From assembly GCA_025928185.1 (NCBI GenBank), contig JAICKA010000001.1, positions 1 through 64,000 of the forward strand: a stretch of DNA of 64,000 nt, in the 5' to 3' direction. Below the pieces are notes generated by a model. That model was not told the origin of the DNA. It was given only the letters and a program-made list of their open reading frames with translations, and made no database searches. Shown in pieces: positions 8,247 to 18,100 of this stretch. The stretch's first letter is position 1, and each line of letters starts with the position of its first letter. A program made the position numbers and the translations under genes. This stretch comes from Gemmatimonadaceae bacterium (lineage in GTDB: Bacteria > Gemmatimonadota > Gemmatimonadetes > Gemmatimonadales > Gemmatimonadaceae).

Positions 8247-9821
8247 ATGCCTCACCCGCAGGACAAGACACCCGTCGAGAAGCTGCCGACGGGGATCTCC
8301 AGCTTCGACGTCATCGCCCGCGGCGGCCTGCCGAAGACGCGCACCACGCTCATCTCCGGAACGGCAGGCAGCGGCAAGACGATCTTCGCCGTGCAGTTCC
8401 TCGCGTCGGGCATTCTGGACGCCAACGAAAGCGGCGTGTTCGTGACGTTCGAGGAGTCGGGCTCGGACATCCGCCAGAACATGCGCAGCTTCGGCTGGGA
8501 CCTGCAGGCGTGGGAGCAGGCTGGGCGTCTTGCCCTGGTGGATGCCTCGCCCGATCCCGATATCGAAGTGATCGAGAGCGGCGCCTTCGATCTCGGCGCG
8601 CTGCTCGCACGCATCGAGCACGCCGTGCGAAAGGTGAACTCCAAGCGCGTCTCGGTGGATTCGCTCGGCGCGATCTTTTCACAATTCTCTGATCAATCGG
8701 TCGTCCGGCGAGAGCTCTTCCGCATCGCGTCCGCGCTCAAGCGGATGGGCGTGACCGCCGTGCTCACCGCCGAGCGCACGGCCGACTACGGGCCGGTCGC
8801 GCGCTTCGGCGTCGAGGAGTTCATCGCCGACAACGTGATGATCCTCCGCAACGTGCTCGAGGGCGAGACGCGCCGCCGAACGATCGAAATCCTGAAGTTC
8901 CGCGGCACGGACCATCAGAAGGGCGAGTATCCGTTCACGATCGTCCCCGAGCGCGGGCTGGTCGTCATCCCGCTCTCGGCCATGCAGCTCCGCCAGAAGT
9001 CCTCCAACGTTCGCATCTCCTCCGGCAACGCCGAGGTGGATGCGATGTGCGGCGGCGGATTCTTCCGCGACTCGATCATTCTCGTCTCCGGCGCGACAGG
9101 AACGGGCAAGACGCTGACGGTGACGCAATTTCTCCAGGGCGGCGCGGCCGCGGGCGAGCGCTGCCTGCTGCTCGCATTCGAGGAGAGCCGCGAGCAACTC
9201 TTCCGGAATGCCACCGGCTGGGGATTCGATTTCGAGAAGATGGAACGCGAGGGAATGCTTCGGGTGATCTGCGATTATCCGGAAGTGGCGAGCCTCGAGG
9301 ACTGGCTGATCTCGATTCAGGGGATCGTGGCGGACTTCAAGCCGCAGCGGATCGCGGTCGACAGTCTCTCGGCGCTCGAGCGGGTGGGGACGATGAAGGG
9401 ATTCCGCGAATTCGTCATCGGCCTCACGTCGTTCATCAAGCACCAGGAAGTCACCGGTCTGTTCACGTCGACCACGCCCACGCTGATGGGCGGCGCCTCG
9501 ATCACCGAGACGCACATCTCCACGCTCACCGATTCGATCATCCTGCTGCGATACGTCGAGATGTTCGGCGAGATGAAGCGCGGTCTGACCGTGCTCAAGA
9601 TGCGCGGCTCCGCGCACGACAAGGACATTCGCGAATTCACGATCGACCGCAACGGCATGCACGTCGGCCGCCGCTTCCGCAACACGACCGGCGTGCTCGC
9701 CGGTACGCCAGTCCACGTCTCGCCGAGCGATCTCGAGCGCGTGTGGAGTCACTACGACGCCGAGCCCGGGCAGACGCGCCGGCCGCCCGGCGCGCGTCGA
9801 AGCACCGATCCGCGCGAATGA
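8247..9821 (+). CDS. kaiC: Circadian clock ATPase/kinase KaiC
   Basis: Double RecA-like ATPase of 524 aa, full family length. CI domain: Walker A GTAGSGKT (38-45), catalytic Glu pair FEES (69-70). CII domain: Walker A GATGTGKT (282-289), FEES at about 311. The CII autophosphorylation segment ITETHISTLTD is kept, with Thr420, Ser425 and Thr426 at the positions of cyanobacterial Thr426/Ser431/Thr432, so the phosphorylation cycle chemistry is probably intact. In bacteria lacking KaiA, KaiBC pairs act as hourglass timers or stress regulators; that is family knowledge, not shown here. The C-terminal tail (PGQTRRPPGARR) lacks a recognisable KaiA-binding segment. Confidence 0.96.
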   Translation: MPHPQDKTPVEKLPTGISSFDVIARGGLPKTRTTLISGTAGSGKTIFAVQFLASGILDANESGVFVTFEESGSDIRQNMRSFGWDLQAWEQAGRLALVDASPDPDIEVIESGAFDLGALLARIEHAVRKVNSKRVSVDSLGAIFSQFSDQSVVRRELFRIASALKRMGVTAVLTAERTADYGPVARFGVEEFIADNVMILRNVLEGETRRRTIEILKFRGTDHQKGEYPFTIVPERGLVVIPLSAMQLRQKSSNVRISSGNAEVDAMCGGGFFRDSIILVSGATGTGKTLTVTQFLQGGAAAGERCLLLAFEESREQLFRNATGWGFDFEKMEREGMLRVICDYPEVASLEDWLISIQGIVADFKPQRIAVDSLSALERVGTMKGFREFVIGLTSFIKHQEVTGLFTSTTPTLMGGASITETHISTLTDSIILLRYVEMFGEMKRGLTVLKMRGSAHDKDIREFTIDRNGMHVGRRFRNTTGVLAGTPVHVSPSDLERVWSHYDAEPGQTRRPPGARRSTDPRE

Positions 9822-9861
9822 GCTACTCGTCCGCGAGCATTCGCTGATCTAGATTTCGCCA

Positions 9862-9946
9862 CTGACCGGGGTGCCTGCCCACGTCGGGTGCAGGCTGAGA
9901 GAGTCCCGTAGAACCTGATCCGGTTCGTACCGGCGTAGGGAGTCAG
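9862..9946 (+). ncRNA. TPP riboswitch (THI element)
   Basis: All conserved blocks of the thiamine-pyrophosphate aptamer are present in order: GGGGTGCCTG, GCAGGCTGAGAGAG, GAACCTGATCCGG, TACCGGCGTAGGGAG. The closing helix P1 is CTGAC (9862-9866) with GTCAG (9942-9946). The receptor ATG is at 9949, only 2 bases after P1, and the AGGGAG inside the aptamer's 3' strand is the only Shine-Dalgarno. TPP binding, which stabilises P1, should therefore hide the ribosome-binding site directly; no terminator is needed. Confidence 0.96.
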
Positions 9947-9948
9947 AC

Positions 9949-12036
9949 ATGTTCATTCAGCGTATGCCGGCGCTCGCGCGCCGCTCCGCGGCCATGCTGA
10001 TGGCCGCCACACTCGTCGCCGCTCGTCCGCTCGCGGCGCAGTCCACCACCAGCGACACCACGCGCGCGGACACCAGCCGCGCCCACCGCCTCGAAGGCGT
10101 GACCATCCGTGCGGTGCGCGCCTCGGGCGAGGCGCCGATCTCGCAGAAGACGCTCACGAAGGCGGACCTCGAGCCGCGCTACTTCGGCCAGGACGTGCCG
10201 ATGCTGCTCGAAGGCGCGGCCCCATCGCTCACCGCCTATGATGAAACTGGAAACTTCTGGGGCTACAGCTACATCCGGCTGCGCGGCATCGATCAGTCGC
10301 GCATCAATCTCACGCTCGACGGCATCCCGCTGAACGATCCCGAGGACCAGGTCCTCTACTTCGCCGACTTTCCGGATCTCGCCAACAGCCTCCAGTCGGT
10401 GCAGGTGCAGCGCGGCGTCGGCACGAGCAGCAACGGCACCGCGGCGTACGCCGGCTCGATCAATCTCGAGACCATCTCGCTCGCCACGACCCCGCGCGGC
10501 GGGCAGCTCCAGGCCGAGGATGGCTCGTTCGGCTCGCGGCGCCTGAGCGCCGAATACAGCACCGGCCTGCTGCCGAGCCGCTTCGCCGCCTACGCACGGC
10601 TCTCGGCGCTGCACACCGACGGCTATCGCTACCACTCCGGCGTGGAGGGGCGATCGGCGTTTCTGAGCGCCGGCTACTTCGGCGATCGCGATCTGCTCAA
10701 GCTCACGATCACGACCGGCACGATGCGCGACACGATGGCGTATCTCGCCGTGCCTGCGCCGGAGCTCGCGGTCGATCGACGCATCAATCCGCTCACGCCG
10801 CGGGAGCGCGATGGCTTCGGCGAACGTCTCGCGGCGCTGGCGTACACGCGCCTGCTCGGCGGCTCGTCGTCGATCGCGACGACGCTCTACCGCATTTCGG
10901 CGAGCGGCGACTACGACGTGCAGCTCGATTCGCTCGACAACTTCAATCTCGCGTTCGTGTGGTACGGCGTCACCAGCGACTGGACGTACCGCCGGGACGC
11001 GCTGCGGCTCGACGTCGGCGTCAACGGGAACACGTACGCGCGCGACCACGCCGAGTACGAGCATCCGGACCTGACGAATCCACTGTACCTGAACACGGGG
11101 CACAAGCAGGACGCGAGCGCGTTCGTCAAGCTCGCGTACACGGAGGGTCGCGCCACGTGGTTCGGCGACCTGCAGGCGCGGCGCGCGTTTTTCCACTACA
11201 CGCCGGACGCGAACGCCGGCGTCGCCGAACGCTCGATCGGCTGGTCGTTCGTGAATCCGAAAGTCGGCGTGACCTACACGCTCACCACCCCGCTGTCGGT
11301 GTACGCGTCGTACGGAACGAACACTCGCGAGCCGGCGCGGACGGACATGTTCGCCGGCTTCGACAACCTCGACACGTCGAACGTGGCGTTCGTCGGCAGC
11401 CTCGAGCGGGTCAAGCCGGAAACGGTGCACGACGTCGAAATCGGTACGACGTACCGCGCGCACGGCCTCACCGCGCAGGCGAACGTGTACTCGATGGATT
11501 TCCGCAACGAGATCGCGCCGATCGGCGCGCTGAGCTATATCGGCAGCCCGCTCCGCAAGAACGTGCCGGCCAGCTATCGTCGCGGCGTCGAGCTGGACGC
11601 GACGTGGCGCGGCATTCCGCGATTGCTGCTCACCGCCAATGCCACCGCAAGCACGAACCGCATCCGCGCCTACACCGATTCGACTGGCGACACGCCCGTC
11701 ACCTATCGGAACGTGGAGCCGCTGCTCACGCCGCGGTTCACGACCTATGAGCGTGCGGCGGCATCGGTTACGCGGGCGATCACGCTCGCGGTCGAGACGC
11801 GATATCAGAGCCGCTCGTTTCTCACCAACACGGGTGACCCGACCTACGTTCTCCCGGCCGCCTTCAGCCTGGGAGCGAGCCTGGGCTGGCGGTACCGCCA
11901 GTACGAGCTGCTCGTGCAGGGCAACAATCTCCTGAACACGGAGAAGTACGGCAGTGGCTACGCCGGCGACGGCGTGCCGGACTACTTCGTCGTCCCGCCC
12001 CGGAACGTGTTCGTCACCGCCAAGCTGGCGTTCTGA
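9949..12036 (+). CDS. TonB-dependent receptor, TPP-riboswitch controlled (putative thiamine/precursor uptake)
   Basis: Outer-membrane receptor of 695 aa: signal peptide ending PLAAQ, plug domain (EGVTIRAVRASGEAPISQ, VPMLLEGAAPSLTAYDETG, SYIRLRGIDQSRINLTLDGIP, GVGTSSNGTAAYAGSINLET), then a beta-barrel ending in ...RNVFVTAKLAF with terminal Phe. Barrel strands match the ferric-siderophore/TonB receptor fold. The upstream TPP aptamer implies that it imports thiamine or a thiamine precursor, as TPP-regulated TonB receptors do in Bacteroidota; this is inferred from regulation, not from binding residues. No inner-membrane transporter follows, so the partner is elsewhere. Confidence 0.93.
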   Translation: MFIQRMPALARRSAAMLMAATLVAARPLAAQSTTSDTTRADTSRAHRLEGVTIRAVRASGEAPISQKTLTKADLEPRYFGQDVPMLLEGAAPSLTAYDETGNFWGYSYIRLRGIDQSRINLTLDGIPLNDPEDQVLYFADFPDLANSLQSVQVQRGVGTSSNGTAAYAGSINLETISLATTPRGGQLQAEDGSFGSRRLSAEYSTGLLPSRFAAYARLSALHTDGYRYHSGVEGRSAFLSAGYFGDRDLLKLTITTGTMRDTMAYLAVPAPELAVDRRINPLTPRERDGFGERLAALAYTRLLGGSSSIATTLYRISASGDYDVQLDSLDNFNLAFVWYGVTSDWTYRRDALRLDVGVNGNTYARDHAEYEHPDLTNPLYLNTGHKQDASAFVKLAYTEGRATWFGDLQARRAFFHYTPDANAGVAERSIGWSFVNPKVGVTYTLTTPLSVYASYGTNTREPARTDMFAGFDNLDTSNVAFVGSLERVKPETVHDVEIGTTYRAHGLTAQANVYSMDFRNEIAPIGALSYIGSPLRKNVPASYRRGVELDATWRGIPRLLLTANATASTNRIRAYTDSTGDTPVTYRNVEPLLTPRFTTYERAAASVTRAITLAVETRYQSRSFLTNTGDPTYVLPAAFSLGASLGWRYRQYELLVQGNNLLNTEKYGSGYAGDGVPDYFVVPPRNVFVTAKLAF

Positions 12037-12037
12037 G

Positions 12038-12053
12038 GCCGGGCGAGCCCGGC
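12038..12053 (+). terminator. Hairpin after the TonB receptor gene
   Basis: GC-only hairpin GCCGGG-CGAG-CCCGGC directly after the stop codon of the receptor gene. No T-tract follows, so termination by this alone is doubtful; it may instead protect the mRNA 3' end. Confidence 0.35.
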
Positions 12054-12111
12054 GGCGGCGGTATGCATTCTGCCGCGTTGGGGGCCGGAACCTTCACCGA
12101 GTGAGCCCCCA

Positions 12112-12516
12112 ATGCCGGACATCAACCGCCACGCCGATCTGGAGCTCGCGTCGAGCGAGTCGGACGAGCAGGCGTACGACGAGATGCAGGAATGCATCGA
12201 GGAATGTCTCAACTGCCACGCCGTGTGTACGATGACGCTGCAGCACTGCCTGGCGAGCGGCGGTCCGCAGCTCACCGACGTGAATCTCGTCGGCCTGCTG
12301 CTCGACTGCGCCGAGCTGTGCCAGGCGAGCGCCAATTTCATGCTGCGCGGGTCGCCCTATCATGTGATCACGTGTGCGGCGTGCGCCGAGCTCTGCCGTG
12401 CATGCGAGGAGGCTTGCCGCGCCGTGAGCGGCGACGAGCAAGTGGTGCACTGTGCTGATGTGTGCGCCAGTTGCGCGGAAGCCTGCGATCGGATGGCCGA
12501 CATGGGGAGCGAATGA
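12112..12516 (+). CDS. Cys-rich four-helix-bundle protein (DUF326 / copper-storage-like)
   Basis: 134-aa protein with about 17 Cys arranged in CxxxCxxCxxxC patterns on helices: CIEECLNCHAVC, CAELC, CAACAELCRACEEAC, CADVCASCAEACD. This is the DUF326 family, related to the copper-storage protein Csp, in which Cys line the inside of a four-helix bundle and bind Cu(I). There is no signal peptide, so a cytosolic form is likely. Metal identity is inferred from the family. The stop overlaps the ATG at 12513 of the next frame, which suggests coupling if that start is used. Confidence 0.85.
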   Translation: MPDINRHADLELASSESDEQAYDEMQECIEECLNCHAVCTMTLQHCLASGGPQLTDVNLVGLLLDCAELCQASANFMLRGSPYHVITCAACAELCRACEEACRAVSGDEQVVHCADVCASCAEACDRMADMGSE

Positions 12517-12539
12517 TAGGTCGGCGGGTAGAACCACGC

Positions 12540-13049
12540 ATGCTGAAAATCACGCACCGACTCGGCACTACTGCTCTGTTCGCCTTGGCCGCCCTCGCGC
12601 TCTCGGCTGGTGCCGCGCGCGCGCAATCGCAGCGCGGCCAGCCGCGGACGCCGTTCGCCACATCGGATTTCAGCAAGCTTCGCTGGCTGGAAGGCACGTG
12701 GCGCGGTACGTCGCCCGGCCACGAACCGTTCTATGAACGGTACCACTTCGTCAACGACTCCGCGGCCGAGATCACCTACTACAGTGACTCCACGCTGTCG
12801 CGTCCGACGGGTGAAGGCCGCGTGTATCTCACGGTCGGCCGGATCTATCACACCTTCGGCCCGGGTCGCTGGGGCGCGACGCACGTCGACAGCACGGGCG
12901 TGTTCTTCATCCCGCAGGTCAACGCACACAATACGTTCGCGTGGCACCAGGAGTCGCCGAACGAATGGACGGCGACGTTGCGCACCGGCCTGAGCGGCCA
13001 CTCGCGGGTGACGGTCTATACAATGACGCGAGTCGGCGGCCAACGCTGA
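12540..13049 (+). CDS. Secreted DUF6265-like protein
   Basis: About 169 aa. The signal peptide (MLKITHRLGTTALFALAALA ... AARAQ) supports the ATG at 12540; an in-frame ATG at 12513 that overlaps the upstream stop (ATGA) would add 9 residues and is also possible. The mature part begins FSKLRWLEGTWRGTSPG and continues with beta-strands (ERYHFVNDSAAEITYYSD, GVFFIPQ), like DUF6265 or lipocalin-like domains that open with 'WLxGxW'. No catalytic motif was seen; function unknown. Confidence 0.75.
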   Translation: MLKITHRLGTTALFALAALALSAGAARAQSQRGQPRTPFATSDFSKLRWLEGTWRGTSPGHEPFYERYHFVNDSAAEITYYSDSTLSRPTGEGRVYLTVGRIYHTFGPGRWGATHVDSTGVFFIPQVNAHNTFAWHQESPNEWTATLRTGLSGHSRVTVYTMTRVGGQR

Positions 13050-13115
13050 CCGGCACGCGCGCCGCGCGCGCCGCAGCCGATTCATCCGGCGTATGGCTTG
13101 CACTACCAGCTCGTG

Positions 13116-14003
13116 ATGTCTGAGCGCGCGAGCCAACTGATTGTCAGCCGCGAACCCGAAGTCGTCGATCGTCGCCACGCGTCGCGCCGCGAGACCGACG
13201 TTCAGGGGCGGCGTGCGCCATCGCGAGCCGTGTCGCCGTGGCGTCGAACGCTGCGCGCCGGTCTGCGCGACGGCGCGATCGTCGTCGTCACCGTTGCGGC
13301 GATCGTGTTCTGCGTCAACCGTGTCCATCCGATCTTCGCCAATCAGCCGACGGTCGCCGCGAGCCTGCGCTCCGTCGTGCCCGCGTCAAAGGCGCTCCTG
13401 AGCCCGACGCCGCACGACACCAGCAAGCTGGCCCAGCTCGTCGCTTCGCCGCAGTTCGAGAGCGACCGGCGCGCATTCGCCGCGGATCTCGTGAAGACGG
13501 GCCGCATGGCACAGCCGCGCGCGGACTCGATCGCCTACTACGCGGTTCGCGAGTCGTACCTGCGCGGCATTCCGCCCGCCGTCGTGTTCGGCGTGATGCT
13601 CACCGAAAACGCGATGTTCGTCAGCAGCGCCATGTCCAACGTCGGCGCGGTGGGACTGATGCAGGTCTACCCCAAGGTCTGGCTCAAGGCGCTCAGCTCG
13701 AAGTTCGGCGCCGACCTGGCGAGCGATTCAACGAATCTGAAATACGGAATCTATATTCTGAGCCAGTACATCAAGTCCGACTCGGGCAAGGTGACGCCGT
13801 CGGCCGTGAGCTCAGGGCTGCTGCACTACAATGGCTGCGTCCACGGCACGAACACGCACAACTGCAAGACGTACCCGACCAAGGTCAAGACGTACGTCGA
13901 GAAGCAGGGCTCGTCGATCTGCGGCGGCAAGAGCTTCTATCAGTGCATCGCCGAGCCGTTTATCGCCGGCCTGTTCGGCAAATCGAGGCCGAGCGGACCC
14001 TAG
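13116..14003 (+). CDS. Lytic transglycosylase with SLT domain
   Basis: Membrane-anchored murein hydrolase, 295 aa. A basic N-terminus and one transmembrane segment (GAIVVVTVAAIVFCVN, about residues 50-65) put the SLT domain outside the cytoplasm. Motifs: VFGVMLTENAMF (catalytic Glu), MSNVGAVGLMQVYPKVW (the GLMQ block) and LLHYNGC (the AYN-G equivalent). Four Cys near the end (CVHGTNTHNCKTYP, CGGKSFYQC) may form disulfides. GTG at 13113 is an alternative start. The gene ends by a 4-bp overlap with the convergent oxidoreductase gene. Confidence 0.88.
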   Translation: MSERASQLIVSREPEVVDRRHASRRETDVQGRRAPSRAVSPWRRTLRAGLRDGAIVVVTVAAIVFCVNRVHPIFANQPTVAASLRSVVPASKALLSPTPHDTSKLAQLVASPQFESDRRAFAADLVKTGRMAQPRADSIAYYAVRESYLRGIPPAVVFGVMLTENAMFVSSAMSNVGAVGLMQVYPKVWLKALSSKFGADLASDSTNLKYGIYILSQYIKSDSGKVTPSAVSSGLLHYNGCVHGTNTHNCKTYPTKVKTYVEKQGSSICGGKSFYQCIAEPFIAGLFGKSRPSGP

Positions 14004-14989
14004 GCAACGCGCAGCACGACCTTGCCGAACGTCGCATTGCTCGCCAGGCGCTCGTGCGCCGCTCGGATCTGATCGAGATCGTACACGGAGTCCACGGTCG
14101 GCCGTAGCACGCCTGACGCGAATAGCGGCACCACGTCGCGCGCAAACAGCGCCGTGGCGGCCCGCTTCTCGTCGAGCGATCGCGCGCGCAGCACGGTGCC
14201 GCGCAGCGTGAGGCGTTTGCGGAGGATCGCACCGACGGAAACGGTCGCGCTCCGGCCTGCCACGGTGCCGATGAGCATGATGCGGCCCCGCGGCGCCGCC
14301 GCGGCAATGCTCGCCGGCAGGTAGTCTCCGCCGACGAGATCGAGCGTGACGTCGATGCCGCGGCCGCGCGTCCACTCCTCCACCGCCGCGGCGATGACCT
14401 CGAGATTGCTGGCGACGGTGAGGCCGTCCGCCAGCCCCAACGTGCGCGCACGCTCGATCTTCTCCGCGGTTCGGGCGGTACCGCACGGCGTCGCCCGCCA
14501 AGCTCGCGCAAGCTGCGTCGCGGCGAGTCCCACGCCGCTGCCGACGGCGTGAATCAGTACGGACTCGCCGGCGCGTAGCTCGGCCTGAACGATCATCGCA
14601 TCGTGCGCGGTGATGAATGCCTCCGGAATCGATGCCGCGTCGGTCCACGACAGTTGGTCTGGCACCCGCGCCACGCACGCGCCGTCGATGACGAGCAATT
14701 CGGCATTGGCGCCTCCGCCCGCGATGCCGAAGACGCGGTCGCCCACGCGCCACTCCGTGACGCGAGCGCCGATTGCCGCGATCTCGCCGGCGAACTCCAT
14801 ACCCGGAATGTCCGGCGGCCAGCCCGGCGGCGCCGGGTAGTGTCCTTCGCGCTGCAACAGATCGGCGCGGTTGAGCGCCGATGCGCGGACACGGACGAGC
14901 ACCTCGGCCGGACCAGCTTCGGGGTCCGGCCGCTGCTCGATCGCCAGAACCTCGGGCCCGCCGGGGCGCGTGATCACGGCCGCGCGCAT
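14000..14989 (-). CDS. NADPH:quinone oxidoreductase, PIG3/zinc-less MDR family
   Basis: Cytosolic medium-chain dehydrogenase/reductase of 329 aa. The N-terminal GroES-like part reads MRAAVITRPGGPEVL, ASALNRADLLQREGHYPAPP and GMEFAGEIAAIG, as in the PIG3 quinone reductases. The Rossmann part has HAVGSGVGLAATQLARA (a variant of the AxxGGVGxxA NADPH loop) and DLVGGDYLPASIAA. The Cys/His ligands of zinc enzymes are missing. It reduces quinones or enals with NADPH by family analogy. Monocistronic: its start faces a 130-bp intergenic repeat. Confidence 0.88.
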   Translation of the reverse strand: MRAAVITRPGGPEVLAIEQRPDPEAGPAEVLVRVRASALNRADLLQREGHYPAPPGWPPDIPGMEFAGEIAAIGARVTEWRVGDRVFGIAGGGANAELLVIDGACVARVPDQLSWTDAASIPEAFITAHDAMIVQAELRAGESVLIHAVGSGVGLAATQLARAWRATPCGTARTAEKIERARTLGLADGLTVASNLEVIAAAVEEWTRGRGIDVTLDLVGGDYLPASIAAAAPRGRIMLIGTVAGRSATVSVGAILRKRLTLRGTVLRARSLDEKRAATALFARDVVPLFASGVLRPTVDSVYDLDQIRAAHERLASNATFGKVVLRVA

Positions 14990-14991
14990 TC

Positions 14992-15122
14992 AGGTTCCAG
15001 GTCCTGGTTGCTGACTGCTAGTGGGTTGCTCGATGCCAGTTGCTGGCCCAATCTCGGTTGCGACAACCAGCACCCACTGGCGAGGAACCCGCCAGTACCT
15101 GGCCTCCAGCATCCAGCCCCGA
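14992..15122. repeat. Imperfect intergenic inverted repeat
   Basis: The whole spacer between the oxidoreductase start and the BNR gene stop is made of repeated words such as CTGGTTG, CCAGTTGCTGG, CAACCAG and GCCAGTACCTGG. Short perfect arm pairs include CCAGGT (14997-15002) with ACCTGG (15097-15102) and CTGGTTG (15004-15010) with CAACCAG (15064-15070). It could fold into a long imperfect hairpin. It may belong with the other intergenic palindromes of this genome. Confidence 0.5.
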
Positions 15123-18100
15123 TCATGGCACGATCGCCGGCGCGGCCGTCATCACCGCCGGCACGTTCAGCTCGCGCATCAGCGCGTTGAACGATGCGAG
15201 GTCGCCCGCTTCGACCGACCGCAGGAGCGACAACTGCCGGTCCACGCCGGGCGCGATCTGCGCGTACACCGACCGTTCGGCTGCCGTCGGCGCCGCATCC
15301 GCGCTCTGCACCATCTCGGCCAGCGACAACAGCATGTTGTAATAGCGGATCGGGTAATGGAGCGTGATCTCGTCGGCGTGAGAGTGAATCGCGACGAGCG
15401 AATCACGGATCGCCTCGAGCTTGGCGTGGAGCGGCGTCGCCGCACCGGACACCCGCGACGCGTACGCCTGGCCCTTGGTGTCCGTCACGCGCGCGTCCAG
15501 CGCATCTTCGATCGTGAGAATGCGCGCCACCGCGTCCGAGAGCTGGTTGGTCTTCGTCTGCACCTGCAGCGCGAGCGCGAGCTGCGCGTCGTAGTCGGCC
15601 TGCGTCGTCGTGAGCCGCGGGTCGCCCCGCACCACGAACGGCTTGGTGAACGTGCGGCCGTTCGCCGTGAGCCGCACGGTGTACGTGCCTGGCGACACGA
15701 ACGGTCCGCGCGTCGAGCCTTCGTCGTTCACGACGTCCTTCACTGCGTGCGTGTCCGGGTAGTGCAGATCCCACACGAATCGATTCAGCCCGGCCCGGCG
15801 CGTCACGAGTGAATCGCTCGGCTCGAACGCGAGCGTGTCGCCGGCGAAGGGCCGCATCGCCGGCGATTTGTCGGACATCGTATCGGCCGGCTGCTTGCCG
15901 GGCAGCGTCGCCGGCGTGGTGTCGCGCACGGCGCCGCGCTCGTACGCCGCCGACGTGATCGGCTTGGGCGCGCGCGCACCGGCGAAATGCCGGATCACCT
16001 TTCCGCTCGCGTCGAGAAAATCGAGCGCCACGGAATCGCGGGCTGCAGGCGGCGACGCGAGCCAGTAGTCGACGATCACACCAGCCGGCGGATTCTCGCC
16101 GGCGCCAGTGGCGCGGTAGTGTCCGCCCTCGAATCGGATTGCCGTATCCGGTGCGAACAGCGCGACCGGCATGCGGCGCACGCTATCGGTGAGCTGCCGC
16201 AGCGGCGTGATGTCGTCGAGCACCCACATCGCCCGACCGTGCGTGGCAGCAATGAGATCGCTGCCGTGCACGCGCAGATCGCGCACCGACACCCGCGGCA
16301 GATTGAGCTGGAGCGGCTCCCAGTGCGCACCGTCATCGCTGGAGAAGTACACGCCGGTCTCCGTGCCGGCGTACAGCAATCCGCGGCGCACCGGATCCTC
16401 GCGAATCGTGCGCGTGTACGCGCCGACGGGAATGCCGTCGGTGATGCGCGTCCATGTGCGGCCGTAGTTCGAGGTCTTGTAGAGATACGGCGCGAAGTCG
16501 TCGAGCTGGTAGCGGTTCGCCGCGACGTACGCCGTGCCCGGCGAGAGATGCGACGGCTCGATGATCGACACGCGCGTGAAGGCGCCGGGGAACGGCGGCG
16601 TCACGTCGGTCCACGTCTGACCGCCATCACGCGTGACGTGAATCATTCCGTCATCCGATCCCGCCCAAAGCTCCCGGGCATCGAGTGGGGACTCGGCGAA
16701 CGCGAAGATCGTCGCGTACCATTCGGTGCCGGTCATGTCGTAGGTAATCGGACCGCCCACGGGACCGAGCGTTTTCGGATCGTGCCGAGTGAGATCGGGA
16801 CTGATCACCTGCCAGGTGTCGCCGTCGTCGCTCGAGCGGAAGACACGGTTGGCCGTGGTGTACAGCACGTGCGGCGCGTGCATCGAGTACACGATCGGAT
16901 ACGTCCACTGGAACCGGTTCGGCACGTCCGCCGCCGCCCAGCCATCATAGTTGTTCAAACCCACCGACACGTCCTTCGACTGCTTGGTGCGCACGTCGTA
17001 GCGCGTCATCGTACCGGTGTAGCCGCCGGCGAGCACGATGTTCGGATCGCCCGGCTTGGGCGCGATGTAGCCCGACTCGCCGCCGCCCACCTCGTACCAG
17101 TCGCTCTCGCCGATGGCGCCGTCGTCGGAGCGGCTGCGGATCGACACGGTCGTGTTGTCCTGCTGTGCGCCGTAGATGCGGTACGGCCACTGATCGTCGG
17201 TGATGACGTGATAGAACTGCGCCGTCGGCTGGTTCATGATCGACGACCACGTCGTGCCGCCGTCGAAGCTGATCGTCGCGCCGCCGTCGTTGCCGCTGAT
17301 CATGCGCTGCGAGTCCTTCGGGTCGATCCACAGCTCGTGCGTATCGCCGTGCGGAACGCGCATCCGCGCGAACGTGCGGCCGCCGTCCGTCGAGCGCCAC
17401 GTCGAAAGATTCATCGCGTACACTGTGTTCGCGTCCGACGGATCGGCCGTGACGACGTTGTAATACCACGGGCGCACCATCCACGTCTGATCGCCGTTCG
17501 TGCGATGCCAGGTTGCGCCCGCATCGTCCGAGCGGAAGATGCCGCCGGTGGAATCCTCGGGCGGACACTCGATGTTCGCGTACACGCGCTGCGGATTCGC
17601 TGGGGACACCGAGATCCCGATGCGACCGAGCGGATTGCGCGGAATGCCCGGATTGAACGTCAGCTCCGTCCACGTGTCGCCGCCGTCCGTCGTCTTCCAC
17701 AAACCGCTGTGGCCCGCGCCCGCGGTGAAGCCCCAAGGCGTGCGCTGCATGTGCCAAAGTGCCGCGTACATGATGCGCGAGTTCGACGGATCCATCGCGA
17801 TGTCGATCGCGCCCGTGGAATCGTCGACGAACAGCACGCGCTGCCAGGTCGTGCCGCCGTCCGTCGTGCGATACACGCCGCGCATCGCGTTCGGACCGCT
17901 CGCGTGGCCCATCGCCGCGACGAGCACGCGATCCGGATCGCGCGGATCGATCACGATCCGCGCAATGTGCCGCGCGTCGTCCAGGCCGAGATGGGCCCAG
18001 GTGTGTCCCGCATCGGTCGATCGATACATGCCGTCGCCGTACGTCCAGTCTTCGCGCAGATCGGCCTCGCCGCCGCCGACGTAGATCACGTTGTCGTCAG

